Positions 54,311 to 63,587 of a stretch of DNA of 64,000 bases are shown here, piece after piece. Position 1 is the stretch's first letter, and each line of letters begins with the position of its first letter. The position numbers and the translations under genes are program-made. The notes beneath the pieces were generated by a model. The model did no database searches, had not been told where the DNA came from, and worked only from the letters and a program-made list of their open reading frames with translations. Where the stretch lies: contig CAVVAE010000001.1 in assembly GCA_963746185.1 (NCBI GenBank), forward strand, positions 1 through 64,000, written 5' to 3'. The DNA comes from CAVVAE01 sp963746185. Lineage in GTDB: Bacteria > Actinomycetota > Actinomycetes > Propionibacteriales > Nocardioidaceae.

Positions 54311-55054
54311 GTGTCGACTCAGACGAAGGCCTTGCTGATCCAGCACGAGGACGAGTGTCCCCCCGCGTGGTTCGGGGAGTGGTTCAGCGCGGCAGGGCTT
54401 TCCTTCGACGTCGTACTCGGCCACCGCGGCGAGCCCATCCCGTCGACGCTCGATGGGTACGACGCCCTGGTGGTCCTCGGCGGCGAAATGGGCGCTCACG
54501 ATGACGCCACCCACCCCTGGCTGACCCCGACCAAGGCCCTCATCCGCAGCGTGGTCGAGGCAGGCCAAGTCTTTCTCGGGATCTGCCTGGGCCACCAACT
54601 CGCGGGTGCCGCACTCGGTGGCGACGTACGACCCAACCCGAACGGTCAGGCAAAGGGTCTGACTGTCGTCAGCCCGACCGAAGCCGGCCAAGACGACCCG
54701 CTGCTCGGTGTCATCGAGCCAGGAGCTGTCGCCGTGCAGTGGAACGACGACGTCGTCTGGCGGTTGCCTGACGATGCCGTCGAGCTGGCGACGTCGCCCG
54801 ACGGCACTGTGCAAGCGGCTCGGTTCGGCCGCCAGGCGTGGGGTGTGCAGTTCCACCCGGAGGCGGGGCCAGACGTGTTCGATGCCTGGACCGGCTCGGC
54901 CAAGTCCGACGAGACCCAGCGCGCGGAGCAGCGCAAGGCTGCCGCGCTCATTCGCGACGCCGAGGACCGGCTACGGCGTGATTGGGAACCGCTCGCCACT
55001 CGTTTCGCCACCCTCGTCCAGTCGGTAGATCGACTATTACCCGGCATGCCGTGA
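54311..55054 (+). CDS. Class I glutamine amidotransferase-like protein
   Basis: 247 residues, GMP-synthase-type GATase fold. Nucleophile Cys in FLGICLGHQLAGAALGG and the His/Glu in WGVQFHPEAGPDVF complete a plausible triad. VVLGGEMGAHDDATHPWL supplies the oxyanion region. No synthetase domain is attached. It sits between glnA2 and glnE, an arrangement also seen in other actinobacteria, suggesting a nitrogen-related role. GTG at 54311. Confidence 0.9.
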   Translation: MSTQTKALLIQHEDECPPAWFGEWFSAAGLSFDVVLGHRGEPIPSTLDGYDALVVLGGEMGAHDDATHPWLTPTKALIRSVVEAGQVFLGICLGHQLAGAALGGDVRPNPNGQAKGLTVVSPTEAGQDDPLLGVIEPGAVAVQWNDDVVWRLPDDAVELATSPDGTVQAARFGRQAWGVQFHPEAGPDVFDAWTGSAKSDETQRAEQRKAAALIRDAEDRLRRDWEPLATRFATLVQSVDRLLPGMP

Positions 55055-55100
55055 TCGCCGGCCAGCTGAGCGCCACCCGACCGAAGGGTGGTTGCTGAAC

Positions 55101-58031
55101 GTGGCCCGGGGCAGCAGCGCGTCCGGACGGTTGGCCAGGCTCGGCTTCGTCGATGTGGAGGCCGCAACCCGTAACTGGGCAGCGGTGGATTGCGCGGATG
55201 ACGGGTTGCTCGAGAGCTTCGCTGCAGCCGCCGATCCTGACCTCGCTCTTCGATCACTGGCACGGCTGCTAGCCGACGGTGCGCAAGCTGACGAGCTGCG
55301 GACCGCTCTGATTCGAACGACCGAGCTCGGTCGCAGACTTGCTCTCGTCCTCGGTGCCAGTGAGGCCCTCGGTGATCATCTGGCTCGACACGCAGAGGAC
55401 TGGCGGGAGCTCGCCGATCCCACTCTCGACGTGGTCCGACCCACCGCCGCGGGCATCGCCGAGACCCTCAAGGAAGCCCACGACCGTGATGAGCTGCGTC
55501 GCATCTATCGGCGGCTGCTTCTTCGGCTGGCGGCACGCGACCTCTCGTTGGGACTGCGCGTCGACGACGCGGCTGCCGAGCTTGCCGACCTGGCCGCCGG
55601 GGCCATCGAGGCTGCGTTGCACATCGCTCGAACCGAGGTAGGGGAGTCGTCGGGGCTCTTCCGGTTGTGCGTCATCGGGATGGGCAAGGGCGGGGCGCGG
55701 GAGCTCAACTACGTGAGCGACGTCGATGTCATCTTCGTCGCCGAACCTGTCGAGGGTGCCGACGAGAACGCGGCGATGAAGGCAGCAGCGGCGGTCGCCG
55801 CCACGATGATGCGCGTCTGTTCCGACCACACTCCTGAAGGAACGCTCTGGCCGGTCGATGCCGCGCTTCGACCTGAGGGGAGGTCCGGACCGCTGGTGCG
55901 CACGCTGAGCAGTCATGCGTCGTACTACCAGCGTTGGGCCAAGACCTGGGAGTTCCAGGCATTGCTCAAGGCACGACCTATCGCCGGCGACCGAGCACTT
56001 GGCGAGAGCTACATGGAGACGATCGCCCCATTGGTCTGGTCGGCAGCCGAGCGACCTGACTTCGTCACCGATGTCCAGGCGATGCGCCGCCGCGTGGTCG
56101 AGCACATCCCTGCCGGCGAGGCCGATCGGCAGATCAAGCTCGGCCCCGGTGGCCTGCGTGACATCGAGTTCGCCGTACAACTTCTGCAGCTCGTGCACGG
56201 GCGGTCGGACACGTCGCTTCGGTCGCCCAACACTCTTAGCGCCCTTGCCGCCTTGACCGCAGGTGGTTACGTCGGGCGTGAGGACGGCGCTTCGCTGGCC
56301 GACGCCTACCGGTTCCTCCGCACCTTGGAGCACCGAATCCAGCTCAGCCGGCTGCGCCGCACGCACGTGATGCCCGACGACGAGGACATGCTGCGCGTGC
56401 TCGGTCGGTCGATGGGGTTGACGAATGACCCGGTGACCGCCCTGACGAAGGAGTGGCGGCAGCACGCGCGCGAGGTCCGTCGGCTGCACGAGAAGCTCTT
56501 CTACCGACCACTGCTCGAGGCGGTTGCAGCCTTGCCCGGCAGTCACGTCCGGCTGACGCCTGACGCGGCTCGGCTGCGGCTCGAGGCACTCGGGTACGTC
56601 GACCCGACCGCTGCCCTGCGTCACCTGGAAGCGCTGACGTCCGGTGTCTCGCGCAGAGCCGCCATCCAGCGCACGTTGCTTCCCGCCATGCTCGGGTGGT
56701 TCGCCGACGCCCCCGACCCCGACAGCGGACTGCTGGGTTTCCGCAAGCTGAGCGACGAACTCGGGTCATCGCACTGGTACCTGCGGATGCTGCGCGACGA
56801 AGGCGCCGCCGCCGAGCGGCTGGCCACGCTGCTCGCGACCAGTCGCTACGCCACCGACTTGCTCATGCGCGCACCAGAGGCAACCGCCCTGCTCGCCGAT
56901 GACGCCGACTTGCGACCGCGCGAGGCCGACGCGCTGGCCAGCGAGGCTCGCAAGGCTGCGCAGCGGCAGAAAGACCCCGTGGAAGCCATCACAGCGGTGC
57001 GTGCTGTACGCCGGCGCGAGCTGTTCCGCGTCGCAGCCGCGGACGTCTTCGGCCTTCTTGACGTCGACGAAGTCGGCCAGGCTTTGACCGCCATTGCCCG
57101 CGCCACTCTCGAGGGCGGGCTGGCAGCAGCCGAGGCAGCCATCGAGTCCGAGCGGCGAACTCCCGTGGCCACGTCTATCGCCATCATCGCGATGGGACGG
57201 CTCGGTGGTCGCGAGATGTCATACGGCAGCGATGCGGACGTGCTGTTCGTCCATCAGCCGTTACCTGGCGTGGAGGAAAAGGATGCGGCCGAAGCCGCCT
57301 TTGCCGTGGCGAACGAGCTCCGACGGCTCCTCGCGCTACCCGGAGCCGACCCGGCGCTGTCGGTGGACGCTGGCCTGCGTCCCGAGGGCAAGCAGGGTCC
57401 GCTGGTCCGGACTTTGGCGTCGTACGAGGTCTACTACGAGCGATGGTCGAAAGTGTGGGAGGCACAAGCGCTGCTGCGCTCGGCGCCGATCGCGGGCGAC
57501 GCCGAGCTGGGAGAGCGGTTCACCGCACTCATCGACCCGTTGCGCTATCCCAAAGATGGCCTCACCCCTGAGGACGTGACCGAGGTACGTCGTATCAAGG
57601 CCCGCGTCGATGCCGAACGGCTCCCGCGTGGAGCAGATCCGGCCACCCACCTCAAACTCGGTCGTGGCGGTCTGGCCGACATCGAGTGGACCATCCAGCT
57701 GCTGCAGATGCGACATGCTCACACGTACGAAGACTTGCGGACGACCCAGACTCTCGCGGCGTTGGAAGCCTGTGCAGAGCATGAGTTGTTGTCAGAGTCT
57801 GACGCCGCCGAGCTCTCTGCGGCCTGGCGACTCGCCAGCAAGATCCGCAACGCCACCATGCTCGTGCGAGGACGGCCGTCAGACAGTTTGCCGAGCGAGA
57901 CGCGAGACCGGTCAGGCGTGGCATTCTTGTGCGGCTACCCGCGAGATGCTGCCGGCCGGCTCACTGATGACTACATGCGGACGTCGCGGCGCGCCAGAGG
58001 AGCCGTGGAGCGGGTGTTCTGGGGAGAGTGA
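55101..58031 (+). CDS. glnE: Bifunctional glutamine synthetase adenylyltransferase/deadenylylase
   Basis: 976 residues. Attaches and removes AMP on glutamine synthetase to set its activity by nitrogen status. Two homologous nucleotidyltransferase halves: GMGKGGARELNYVSDVDVIF near residue 195 (deadenylylase side) and AMGRLGGREMSYGSDADVLF near residue 695 (adenylylase side), each with the G-x-DxD motif. Each half is followed by the GPGGLRDIEFAVQLLQL or GRGGLADIEWTIQLLQM helix. GTG at 55101 is preferred; TTG at 55092 is in frame. Full length and intact. Confidence 0.95.
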   Translation: MARGSSASGRLARLGFVDVEAATRNWAAVDCADDGLLESFAAAADPDLALRSLARLLADGAQADELRTALIRTTELGRRLALVLGASEALGDHLARHAEDWRELADPTLDVVRPTAAGIAETLKEAHDRDELRRIYRRLLLRLAARDLSLGLRVDDAAAELADLAAGAIEAALHIARTEVGESSGLFRLCVIGMGKGGARELNYVSDVDVIFVAEPVEGADENAAMKAAAAVAATMMRVCSDHTPEGTLWPVDAALRPEGRSGPLVRTLSSHASYYQRWAKTWEFQALLKARPIAGDRALGESYMETIAPLVWSAAERPDFVTDVQAMRRRVVEHIPAGEADRQIKLGPGGLRDIEFAVQLLQLVHGRSDTSLRSPNTLSALAALTAGGYVGREDGASLADAYRFLRTLEHRIQLSRLRRTHVMPDDEDMLRVLGRSMGLTNDPVTALTKEWRQHAREVRRLHEKLFYRPLLEAVAALPGSHVRLTPDAARLRLEALGYVDPTAALRHLEALTSGVSRRAAIQRTLLPAMLGWFADAPDPDSGLLGFRKLSDELGSSHWYLRMLRDEGAAAERLATLLATSRYATDLLMRAPEATALLADDADLRPREADALASEARKAAQRQKDPVEAITAVRAVRRRELFRVAAADVFGLLDVDEVGQALTAIARATLEGGLAAAEAAIESERRTPVATSIAIIAMGRLGGREMSYGSDADVLFVHQPLPGVEEKDAAEAAFAVANELRRLLALPGADPALSVDAGLRPEGKQGPLVRTLASYEVYYERWSKVWEAQALLRSAPIAGDAELGERFTALIDPLRYPKDGLTPEDVTEVRRIKARVDAERLPRGADPATHLKLGRGGLADIEWTIQLLQMRHAHTYEDLRTTQTLAALEACAEHELLSESDAAELSAAWRLASKIRNATMLVRGRPSDSLPSETRDRSGVAFLCGYPRDAAGRLTDDYMRTSRRARGAVERVFWGE

Positions 58032-58046
58032 CCGGTCCGGGTCACG

Positions 58047-58376
58047 TCAACCGCTCGACACCCGCTTGATGATCCGCTGACCTGGCAGACCGGCCGGGGT
58101 CATGGGTTCGTGCAGGATGCGGTCGCGCTCGCGCGGGGTGAGTCCGCCCCAGACGCCATAGGGCTCCTGCACCTTCAGAGCATGCTCGCGGCATCGGGCC
58201 AAGACCGGGCAGTGCTCGCAGTACTGCTTGGCCTGCATCTCGCGGCGTTGCCGCACGGGACCGCGCTCGGAGTCCGGTGGAAAGAAGACCTCGGGATCGA
58301 CGCTCCGGCAGACACCGTCATACTGCCATTCCCACTGCTCGATGATCGGGGTTGGCAAGCGACTGAGGTTAGCCAT
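58047..58376 (-). CDS. WhiB-family iron-sulfur regulator, WhiB3/WhiD-like
   Basis: 109 residues. Four cluster-binding cysteines are present: WQYDGVCRSVD, then CEHCPVLARC. The turn GVWGG follows in VQEPYGVWGGLTPRERDRIL. The N-terminus LSRLPTPIIEQWEWQ and FFPPDSERGP match the WhiB3/WhiD branch more than WhiB1. These [4Fe-4S] proteins bind sigma region 4 and DNA and respond to redox or NO. ATG at 58376 with AGGGGA 8 bp upstream. Convergent with glnE. Confidence 0.93.
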   Translation of the reverse strand: MANLSRLPTPIIEQWEWQYDGVCRSVDPEVFFPPDSERGPVRQRREMQAKQYCEHCPVLARCREHALKVQEPYGVWGGLTPRERDRILHEPMTPAGLPGQRIIKRVSSG

Positions 58377-58387
58377 TCAAGGTCCCC

Positions 58388-58404
58388 TTTCGAATGAATC
58401 GAAA
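58388..58404. promoter_or_regulatory. Inverted repeat upstream of the whiB gene
   Basis: TTTCGA and TCGAAA flank ATGAA exactly, 12-28 bp upstream of the whiB start codon. It overlaps the ribosome-binding region, so it could be an operator or affect translation. No regulator is assigned. Confidence 0.4.
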
Positions 58405-59112
58405 CTGCTCAGGCCCGAAACCCTGCAGCAAGGGTGAGGCTGAATTCGTCCAGTGCGAATTTCGCGCGTCAGCAGGCACTTTACGAGCAGACCCTGGGTA
58501 TGTCGAGACCCGGAGGGCAGCTCTTTCACGGGCGCTGTGCACGACGCAGGCAGCCCCGGCTGGTTGAAGCATCACGCAATACACGTGGTCGTCGTACCCA
58601 CCCGATGCGCGCCTAAACCTGCGCGATTTTGGGCGGGGAACGAGCCGGCTGCGCCGACGGGGGAGGAGGCACGGCAACCGGGCAGCAAGAAGGGCCCGGT
58701 GCCGTTGTTGATGGCTCCGGGCCCACACCCTCTGGGGGCTTGGTTGCGAGCCTTTCGGCTGCACGGTGTTGTGTACCAGATCCGCCCGACATGACCGAGA
58801 GCACGGCGGGAACGATCTATGCAAGATCTGAGCTAGGACCAAGGATGACTGGTGCGAAAGCTCCTTTACCTGTGTTCCACGGTAGGTGTCTGAGGGGGTG
58901 GTTGGAATCGGTTGATTGCCCACGACTCGCGACCGATCGGCGTCCTCAACATGGTCCGTTCAGCCGATGCGCTCAGAATGCGTCGGTGCTTGACAAGCCC
59001 GGCATCCTCCGATCGGACGATGCCGGACCTGACGTTCGGTTCGAACCTCGCCAGAGCGCTTCCCGCGCACCCCATACCTTCATATTCTCCTGTTATCGAG
59101 ATCGGAGAGACC
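58405..59112. other. About 700 bp without a supported gene between whiB and the GGDEF-like gene
   Basis: Open frames here have poor codon bias and no family resemblance. One strong hairpin is visible: GGGCCCGG (58692-58699) with CCGGGCCC (58717-58724). The length is unusual for this dense genome and would suit a long whiB leader (several whiB genes have one) or a small RNA. Confidence 0.5.
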
Positions 59113-59637
59113 ATGACGCTTCGGGACGTCGCCAGTGACGTAATCAGCCGGCAGGAGCCTGCCCTAGCGCAGCACTCCATTTGGGCTGAGCGCGCGAAGA
59201 TGCTGCGCACCGACCGTCTGACGGGTCTCGCCAACAACTTCGCTTGGGACGAGCAGCTCGAGTACGCCATCGCAGAGACGGCCCGCTCCGGCGGCCCGCT
59301 GATCGTGGCCCGCGTCGACCTCGACAACCGCACCTCCGCCGACCTCGACGAGCAACTCGCCAGCTTCGCCGCTCGCGCCCACTGCGTCGTTCGCAAGGCT
59401 GACCTCTTCGCCCGCCTTGAGGGTGACGTCCTGGTGGTGGCCTTGGCGCACTGCCCTGTACCCGTGGCACGCACGATCCTTGACCGCATCCGTAGCTCGG
59501 CCGGCGAGGGCGAGTCATGCTCCGTCGGTTGGACGGTCTGGAGCTGTGGGGATTCCGCCGCCACGCTGATGGATCGCGCAGCCGGGGCGCTGACTACGGC
59601 CCAGTCCGCTGGCGGCAACCGCGTCGTCGAAGCCTGA
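59113..59637 (+). CDS. Degenerate GGDEF-domain protein
   Basis: 174 residues. The GGDEF fold is recognisable: TDRLTGLANNFAWDEQLEYA, VARVDLDNRTSADLDEQLAS and VVRKADLFARLEGDVLVVAL. The signature GGDEF is EGDVL, and the substrate-binding DxxG...N positions are altered, so diguanylate cyclase activity is unlikely; ligand binding or a partner role is possible. ATG at 59113 has GGAGAGA upstream. Convergent with a full GGDEF protein. Confidence 0.75.
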   Translation: MTLRDVASDVISRQEPALAQHSIWAERAKMLRTDRLTGLANNFAWDEQLEYAIAETARSGGPLIVARVDLDNRTSADLDEQLASFAARAHCVVRKADLFARLEGDVLVVALAHCPVPVARTILDRIRSSAGEGESCSVGWTVWSCGDSAATLMDRAAGALTTAQSAGGNRVVEA

Positions 59638-59782
59638 CGCTCACACAACCACCTGCTTCACCTGAGGGTCCGATTCGGATTCTGACCTCCGTCGTACCCG
59701 GTGGAGCCTCTACGTCGTACGCCGACCAGGGCGCAGCGGGGCGTCACGAAAACCTCTTTGAAGCCAGGGTCTTGGACGCTGA

Positions 59783-61333
59783 TCAGCTCTCGGGGAGCTG
59801 CAGAGCGAACGTCGTCAACGCCAACAGCAGTGCCTGGGCGTGATGTAGCTCCGGGGTCAGCGCGTCACCGAAGACCTCCACCAACCAGGGCGTCCCGTCA
59901 GAAGCCTTACCTCCTGCAGAAATCCCTGCACGGAAGCCGGTCTGGATCAGGAAGCGGCGTTCGGCGTCGTCACCGTGCAACGCGTCCACGACGAAGGACG
60001 CGCCTTCGATCGCGCGAGCACTCTCAGGGAAGTCGGACAGCCGATAACCCTTCGGGTCGAGTTTTGTGGGCTGCCACTGACCGTCGCGCGTCTCCTCATC
60101 GCGAGGGGTGCCGCAGAATCGGTCGACGATCACATCGTTCTTGATCTCGCTGACCCACCAGGCAGCACCGTTCGACGACTCACAGACCGTGGCCGCGATC
60201 CGCGACAAGCGTTGTCCGACCTGGCCGGGCTCGGCGAAGATGCCCTGGATGAGGACCGTGACGGACTCTGCCAGTTCGCGGAAGTCGGCAGCCGTTCGGC
60301 GCGAACCGGGTACGCGAGCGCGAGTCGGGAGTGTGGTCGTGTTGCGGTCGGCCATCTTGTGGCGATACTGCTCAGCGTCCGCGAGGCGAAGGAGAGCGCG
60401 TACCTGGTCGGCCGGCTCGAGTTCGAGGCGAGTGAGTTCGACGCAGCTCGCGACGCCGCAGGACAGCCCATCGCCGTACGGGAGGAGGGCTGCGGCCTGG
60501 AGAAGCCGGCCCATCTCCTCCTCGACATCGTGAGGGGCCGCATCAGGAATGGCGAGCACGAACTCGTCACCGCCGATCCGGCCGGCCAAGGCACGGGGGA
60601 AGCGGCTGGCCGAGGTCGACACGAGCATGCCCACCTCGCGGAGCAGGCGGTCGCCGGTGGAGTGGCCGTGCTTGTCGTTGACGAACTTGAGTCTGTTGAC
60701 GTCGCAGAGGACGACGGTGAGGCGTGGGGCGATATCGGGCTCGGATGCCCAGGCGAGCAGCTGTTCGTCGACGGCTCGGCGGTTCGCCATCTCCGTGAGC
60801 GGGTCTGTGTAGGCGAGCCGGTGAAGTTGACGGTGGTAGTCGACCCTCGCGATGCCGGCCGCAAGGAACTCGCTGACGAGCGCACCCAGCATCAGGCTGG
60901 ACTCGTCGAACTCCTCGTCAGACTTCCGGGTGAGGTAGAGGACGCCCCAAACGATGTCGGACATGATGATCGGGAAACTGGCCGCCGAACCATGGCCGAG
61001 AGTGTTCAGCAGGTTCTCGTCGTACGGGAGCAGGCTGGGTTCTTTGATCGTCGCGGTCCACAGTTCGGCGGACTCCGACACGACTTGGGCTCGGGCCTGG
61101 TCAGAGACGGGGAACGACTCGTCGCCGTTCCACACGTCGAAGTCGTTGAAAGCACCGGACTTCTTCACGATGTCGATACGTCCGTGGCGATGGTCGATGC
61201 GGCCGACGTAAGCCCCATCGGCAGCCAGCTCGGATTCGATGAACGCCACGGCGACGTCGAAGAGGTCGCCAAGGTCGCTGGCGGTGCGAGTCGCGCGCGC
61301 CAGCGCATGCAAGCGATCCGGTACCTGCGCCAT
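59783..61333 (-). CDS. GAF-GGDEF-GAF diguanylate cyclase-type protein
   Basis: 516 residues, no membrane helices. GAF-like sensor at residues 10-160 (IVWGVLYLTRKSDEEFDESS), GGDEF domain at about 180-330 with TDPLTEMANRRAVDEQLLAW, DVNRLKFVNDKHGHSTGDRL and intact RIGGDEFVLAIP, and a second GAF-like domain in the last 150 residues (SNGAAWWVSEIKNDVIVDRF, TPWLVEVFGDALTPELHHAQ). The RxxD inhibitory site before GGDEF is not present. Should make cyclic di-GMP in response to a cytoplasmic ligand. ATG at 61333. Confidence 0.88.
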   Translation of the reverse strand: MAQVPDRLHALARATRTASDLGDLFDVAVAFIESELAADGAYVGRIDHRHGRIDIVKKSGAFNDFDVWNGDESFPVSDQARAQVVSESAELWTATIKEPSLLPYDENLLNTLGHGSAASFPIIMSDIVWGVLYLTRKSDEEFDESSLMLGALVSEFLAAGIARVDYHRQLHRLAYTDPLTEMANRRAVDEQLLAWASEPDIAPRLTVVLCDVNRLKFVNDKHGHSTGDRLLREVGMLVSTSASRFPRALAGRIGGDEFVLAIPDAAPHDVEEEMGRLLQAAALLPYGDGLSCGVASCVELTRLELEPADQVRALLRLADAEQYRHKMADRNTTTLPTRARVPGSRRTAADFRELAESVTVLIQGIFAEPGQVGQRLSRIAATVCESSNGAAWWVSEIKNDVIVDRFCGTPRDEETRDGQWQPTKLDPKGYRLSDFPESARAIEGASFVVDALHGDDAERRFLIQTGFRAGISAGGKASDGTPWLVEVFGDALTPELHHAQALLLALTTFALQLPES

Positions 61334-61736
61334 GGGTTCTATCTTGCCGTGTTTGCGGGTCGAATGGGGCGCCTGCGACTGAGCCAGCCGTAAAGGACGA
61401 GGCCTGGCTCCACCGTCTGGAGCGAGGAAATAGCCGTCTAGCGCTACGTTGCGTATGCGGGCGCTGACACAGAGTCGCAGGACGAAACGGTCTTTACCAT
61501 AGTATTTAGCCGAGAGATCGATACGGCAACCGGTGCTCAATTCCGTCACTGACGATGCTGTCGAAATGTAGCGGCCCACTTCTTGCTGCCCGGGTTGCGA
61601 AACCCCCATTGCTCGCAAATGCTGCAGTCGGGTGCGTCGACGCCAGTGTCCTTGAAGCGCATTCGAGGTGGGGCATCTCGTGACATCATGGCCGCGCGAC
61701 TGCTGCTCTGGCGGTTCAGTACACGGGGGTCCTCAG
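61334..61736. other. About 400 bp divergent intergenic region
   Basis: Lies between divergent genes for the GAF-GGDEF-GAF and secreted proteins. It is locally AT-richer around 61490-61515 (ACCATAGTATTTAGCC), a fair promoter candidate. A 47-codon minus-strand frame ending at 61546 (with SICEQWGFRNPG) has mixed codon quality and is left unannotated. Confidence 0.4.
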
Positions 61737-62627
61737 ATGTCACGCAACCTACGTTCCCTGGCCACTGTCGGACTCGCTGCATTGACCATGCTGAGCGCCT
61801 CGACCGTGTTGACCCCCCCAGCTGCCGCACAACCGGCGACTTCATTCGCTCCTACACTCCAGCCGGTGACCGAGACGGTGGTGCACGGCGTCTGCCACGG
61901 TGGTGGACGGATCGTCTTGACGGCCGAGAAGACCGACGACGACCACTACGTGATGACAGCGACGACTCGCGGACTTCCCGAAGGCAGCCGGTGGCGCGGC
62001 GGTTTCTCATCGGCATCGAACGAGATCTGGGAAGATTCGGTCAATGTGCCGTTTCACGCGATGGCGGATGACGGTGGGTGGACCGTCTCCAAGACTGTCC
62101 CGGTCTTCGAAGCCCCGTACTTTGATGTTGTTGCGTTCGGGCCTGGCCCGATCAGAGTGGACGCACCCCATCTCTGCAGCGTGCTCGCCTCCCCGGCCCA
62201 CCCGTTCGCGGGCGTAACCGCATGTCGGCAGGACATTCAGATGGCCATGGTCGCCGTCCAACGCAAGGACATTGGAGTTGTCGTGCGGTGGTTGGTCATC
62301 GGCCCTCGACCAGGATCGACGTGGGCCGTCGAGCTCAGCGCCGAAACCGATGGTGAGGGGACCAGCTCAGCGTCCACGGTGATCGCCAACAAACGTGGCG
62401 TGTTGCGAGGCAAGGAGGTCGTCGAGGACATGACCGACCCGAAGCTCAAGCTCACCGTGCGGTCGCTCCACGGGCAGCGATGCACGCTGAGCATGCTGCG
62501 CCTGCGCGCAGAGCCGATCACAAATCCGTCGGTTGTCCAGCAGAGTCATTCGGCCCCTCTTACGCAGACCGCGACCATACGCTCGCAGCTGACTTCGCAA
62601 CAGCGGCTCCTTGACCGGCTTCGCTGA
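61737..62627 (+). CDS. Secreted protein of unknown function
   Basis: 296 residues. A clear signal peptide (MSRNLRSLATVGLAALTMLS, cleavage near PPAAAQPA). The mature part of about 260 residues has three to five cysteines (HGVCHGGGR, HLCSVLA, TACRQD, RCTLSM) that may form disulfides, and beta-rich stretches. No known domain recognised. ATG at 61737 is chosen from the signal peptide; the frame is open about 70 bp upstream. Confidence 0.75.
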   Translation: MSRNLRSLATVGLAALTMLSASTVLTPPAAAQPATSFAPTLQPVTETVVHGVCHGGGRIVLTAEKTDDDHYVMTATTRGLPEGSRWRGGFSSASNEIWEDSVNVPFHAMADDGGWTVSKTVPVFEAPYFDVVAFGPGPIRVDAPHLCSVLASPAHPFAGVTACRQDIQMAMVAVQRKDIGVVVRWLVIGPRPGSTWAVELSAETDGEGTSSASTVIANKRGVLRGKEVVEDMTDPKLKLTVRSLHGQRCTLSMLRLRAEPITNPSVVQQSHSAPLTQTATIRSQLTSQQRLLDRLR

Positions 62628-62665
62628 CCAGTCGCCTGGGGAGGTCGCCCAGCGCCAGGGCTCGG

Positions 62666-63433
62666 TCACCTTGGTCCCGGAGAGACACCTTCTGGCGGTT
62701 TGACGGGGCTGTAGTGGTCGTGCCGGAAGAACGCCCGGAAGCTGCCGTGACCGGAGATTCTCGACGTAATCCGTTCGGTGACAATCTTGGTGGAGTCGCT
62801 GAGGTTGCCGAGACTCATCTCGATCGTCGAGGTGTCCGTGCCAGGGTCGTTGGGGTCGTACACGCGCAGCGTCAACTGGTCATCGTCGTCAAGGTCGTAT
62901 GCGTAAGCCAGCACCTGATGGCAATGGCCGAGCTGCTTCACCTTGCCGGAGATGTCGGTGGGACGTACTTGCTTGCCGGCCACGAGGCCGAGCGGTGAGG
63001 GTCGACCTGCGTCGATGTCGCTCTTGATCTTCGGCCACTCCTCGTGCGCAATGACCTTGGGTACTCCGTCGATGATGAGGCTGTCGTCGTCTGGCGTCGA
63101 CATCAGCTTCATGTACTGCACGACGTTCGACCCCAGCCCGTGGTCCAGCGCGAAGCTGTCCATCAGGCGGCTCGTCAGGTACTCCGTCAGCGGCGTCTCT
63201 CCCGATGGCGGCTCAGTAGTCTCCGGTACGCGCAACGGCGGTCGAGCAAGGAACATGTCGAGGGCGGCGTACACCATCCCGCCGCACACCCCGTTGGACG
63301 CATCGCCGATCGGGATCGAACGATCGGTGCCCGGGAGGTCGATGCTCACAATGGGGATCCCGGAGGGGAAGCGGTTCGTGAACTTCATCCCGGAGGTGCT
63401 GGGCAGGAAACCATCGACGTGTCCGCTCGGCAT
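62666..63433 (-). CDS. Predicted papain-like cysteine peptidase fold protein (C39-like)
   Basis: 255 residues, no signal peptide. NGVCGGMVYAALDMFL puts a Cys near residue 50 at a helix start; LGHCHQVLAYAYDLDDDD gives a His near residue 165; RVYDPNDPG gives the Asn/Asp, in the order Cys-His-Asn/Asp of papain-like enzymes. Not close to any well-studied family. Start ATG at 63433 with GAGGA upstream. Substrate unknown; no toxin partner gene seen. Confidence 0.65.
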   Translation of the reverse strand: MPSGHVDGFLPSTSGMKFTNRFPSGIPIVSIDLPGTDRSIPIGDASNGVCGGMVYAALDMFLARPPLRVPETTEPPSGETPLTEYLTSRLMDSFALDHGLGSNVVQYMKLMSTPDDDSLIIDGVPKVIAHEEWPKIKSDIDAGRPSPLGLVAGKQVRPTDISGKVKQLGHCHQVLAYAYDLDDDDQLTLRVYDPNDPGTDTSTIEMSLGNLSDSTKIVTERITSRISGHGSFRAFFRHDHYSPVKPPEGVSPGPR

Positions 63434-63587
63434 GGTGGTCCTCGTTTCTCCGCTTCAGGCGTCGTACGACGTGGTCGTCATCAGTAGGGAGCGACGTCAC
63501 ACCCCAGTGATACACCGAGGACGCGCCACCCTCCACCCTGTGGCAAGCGGCAGGCAGTCTCCCGCGCTCGCAGGATGGCGTGAGGAC

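Noticed and set aside
55269..56624. Long antisense open frame in glnE
   Set aside because: Shadow of the glnE codon bias; no motifs, while the sense strand has both nucleotidyltransferase signatures.
58369..58923. 184-codon minus-strand frame upstream of whiB
   Set aside because: Composition is Arg/Ser/Pro-rich, overlaps the whiB control region and lacks a ribosome-binding site.
59975..61393. 472-codon plus-strand frame over the GAF-GGDEF-GAF gene
   Set aside because: The opposite strand has an intact GGDEF and GAF domains; this translation is Arg/Glu/Val-rich with no family features.
61546..61686. Small minus-strand protein with SICEQWGFRNPG
   Set aside because: Some codons look genuine, but there is no ribosome-binding site, no recognised family and uneven codon use; left unannotated.
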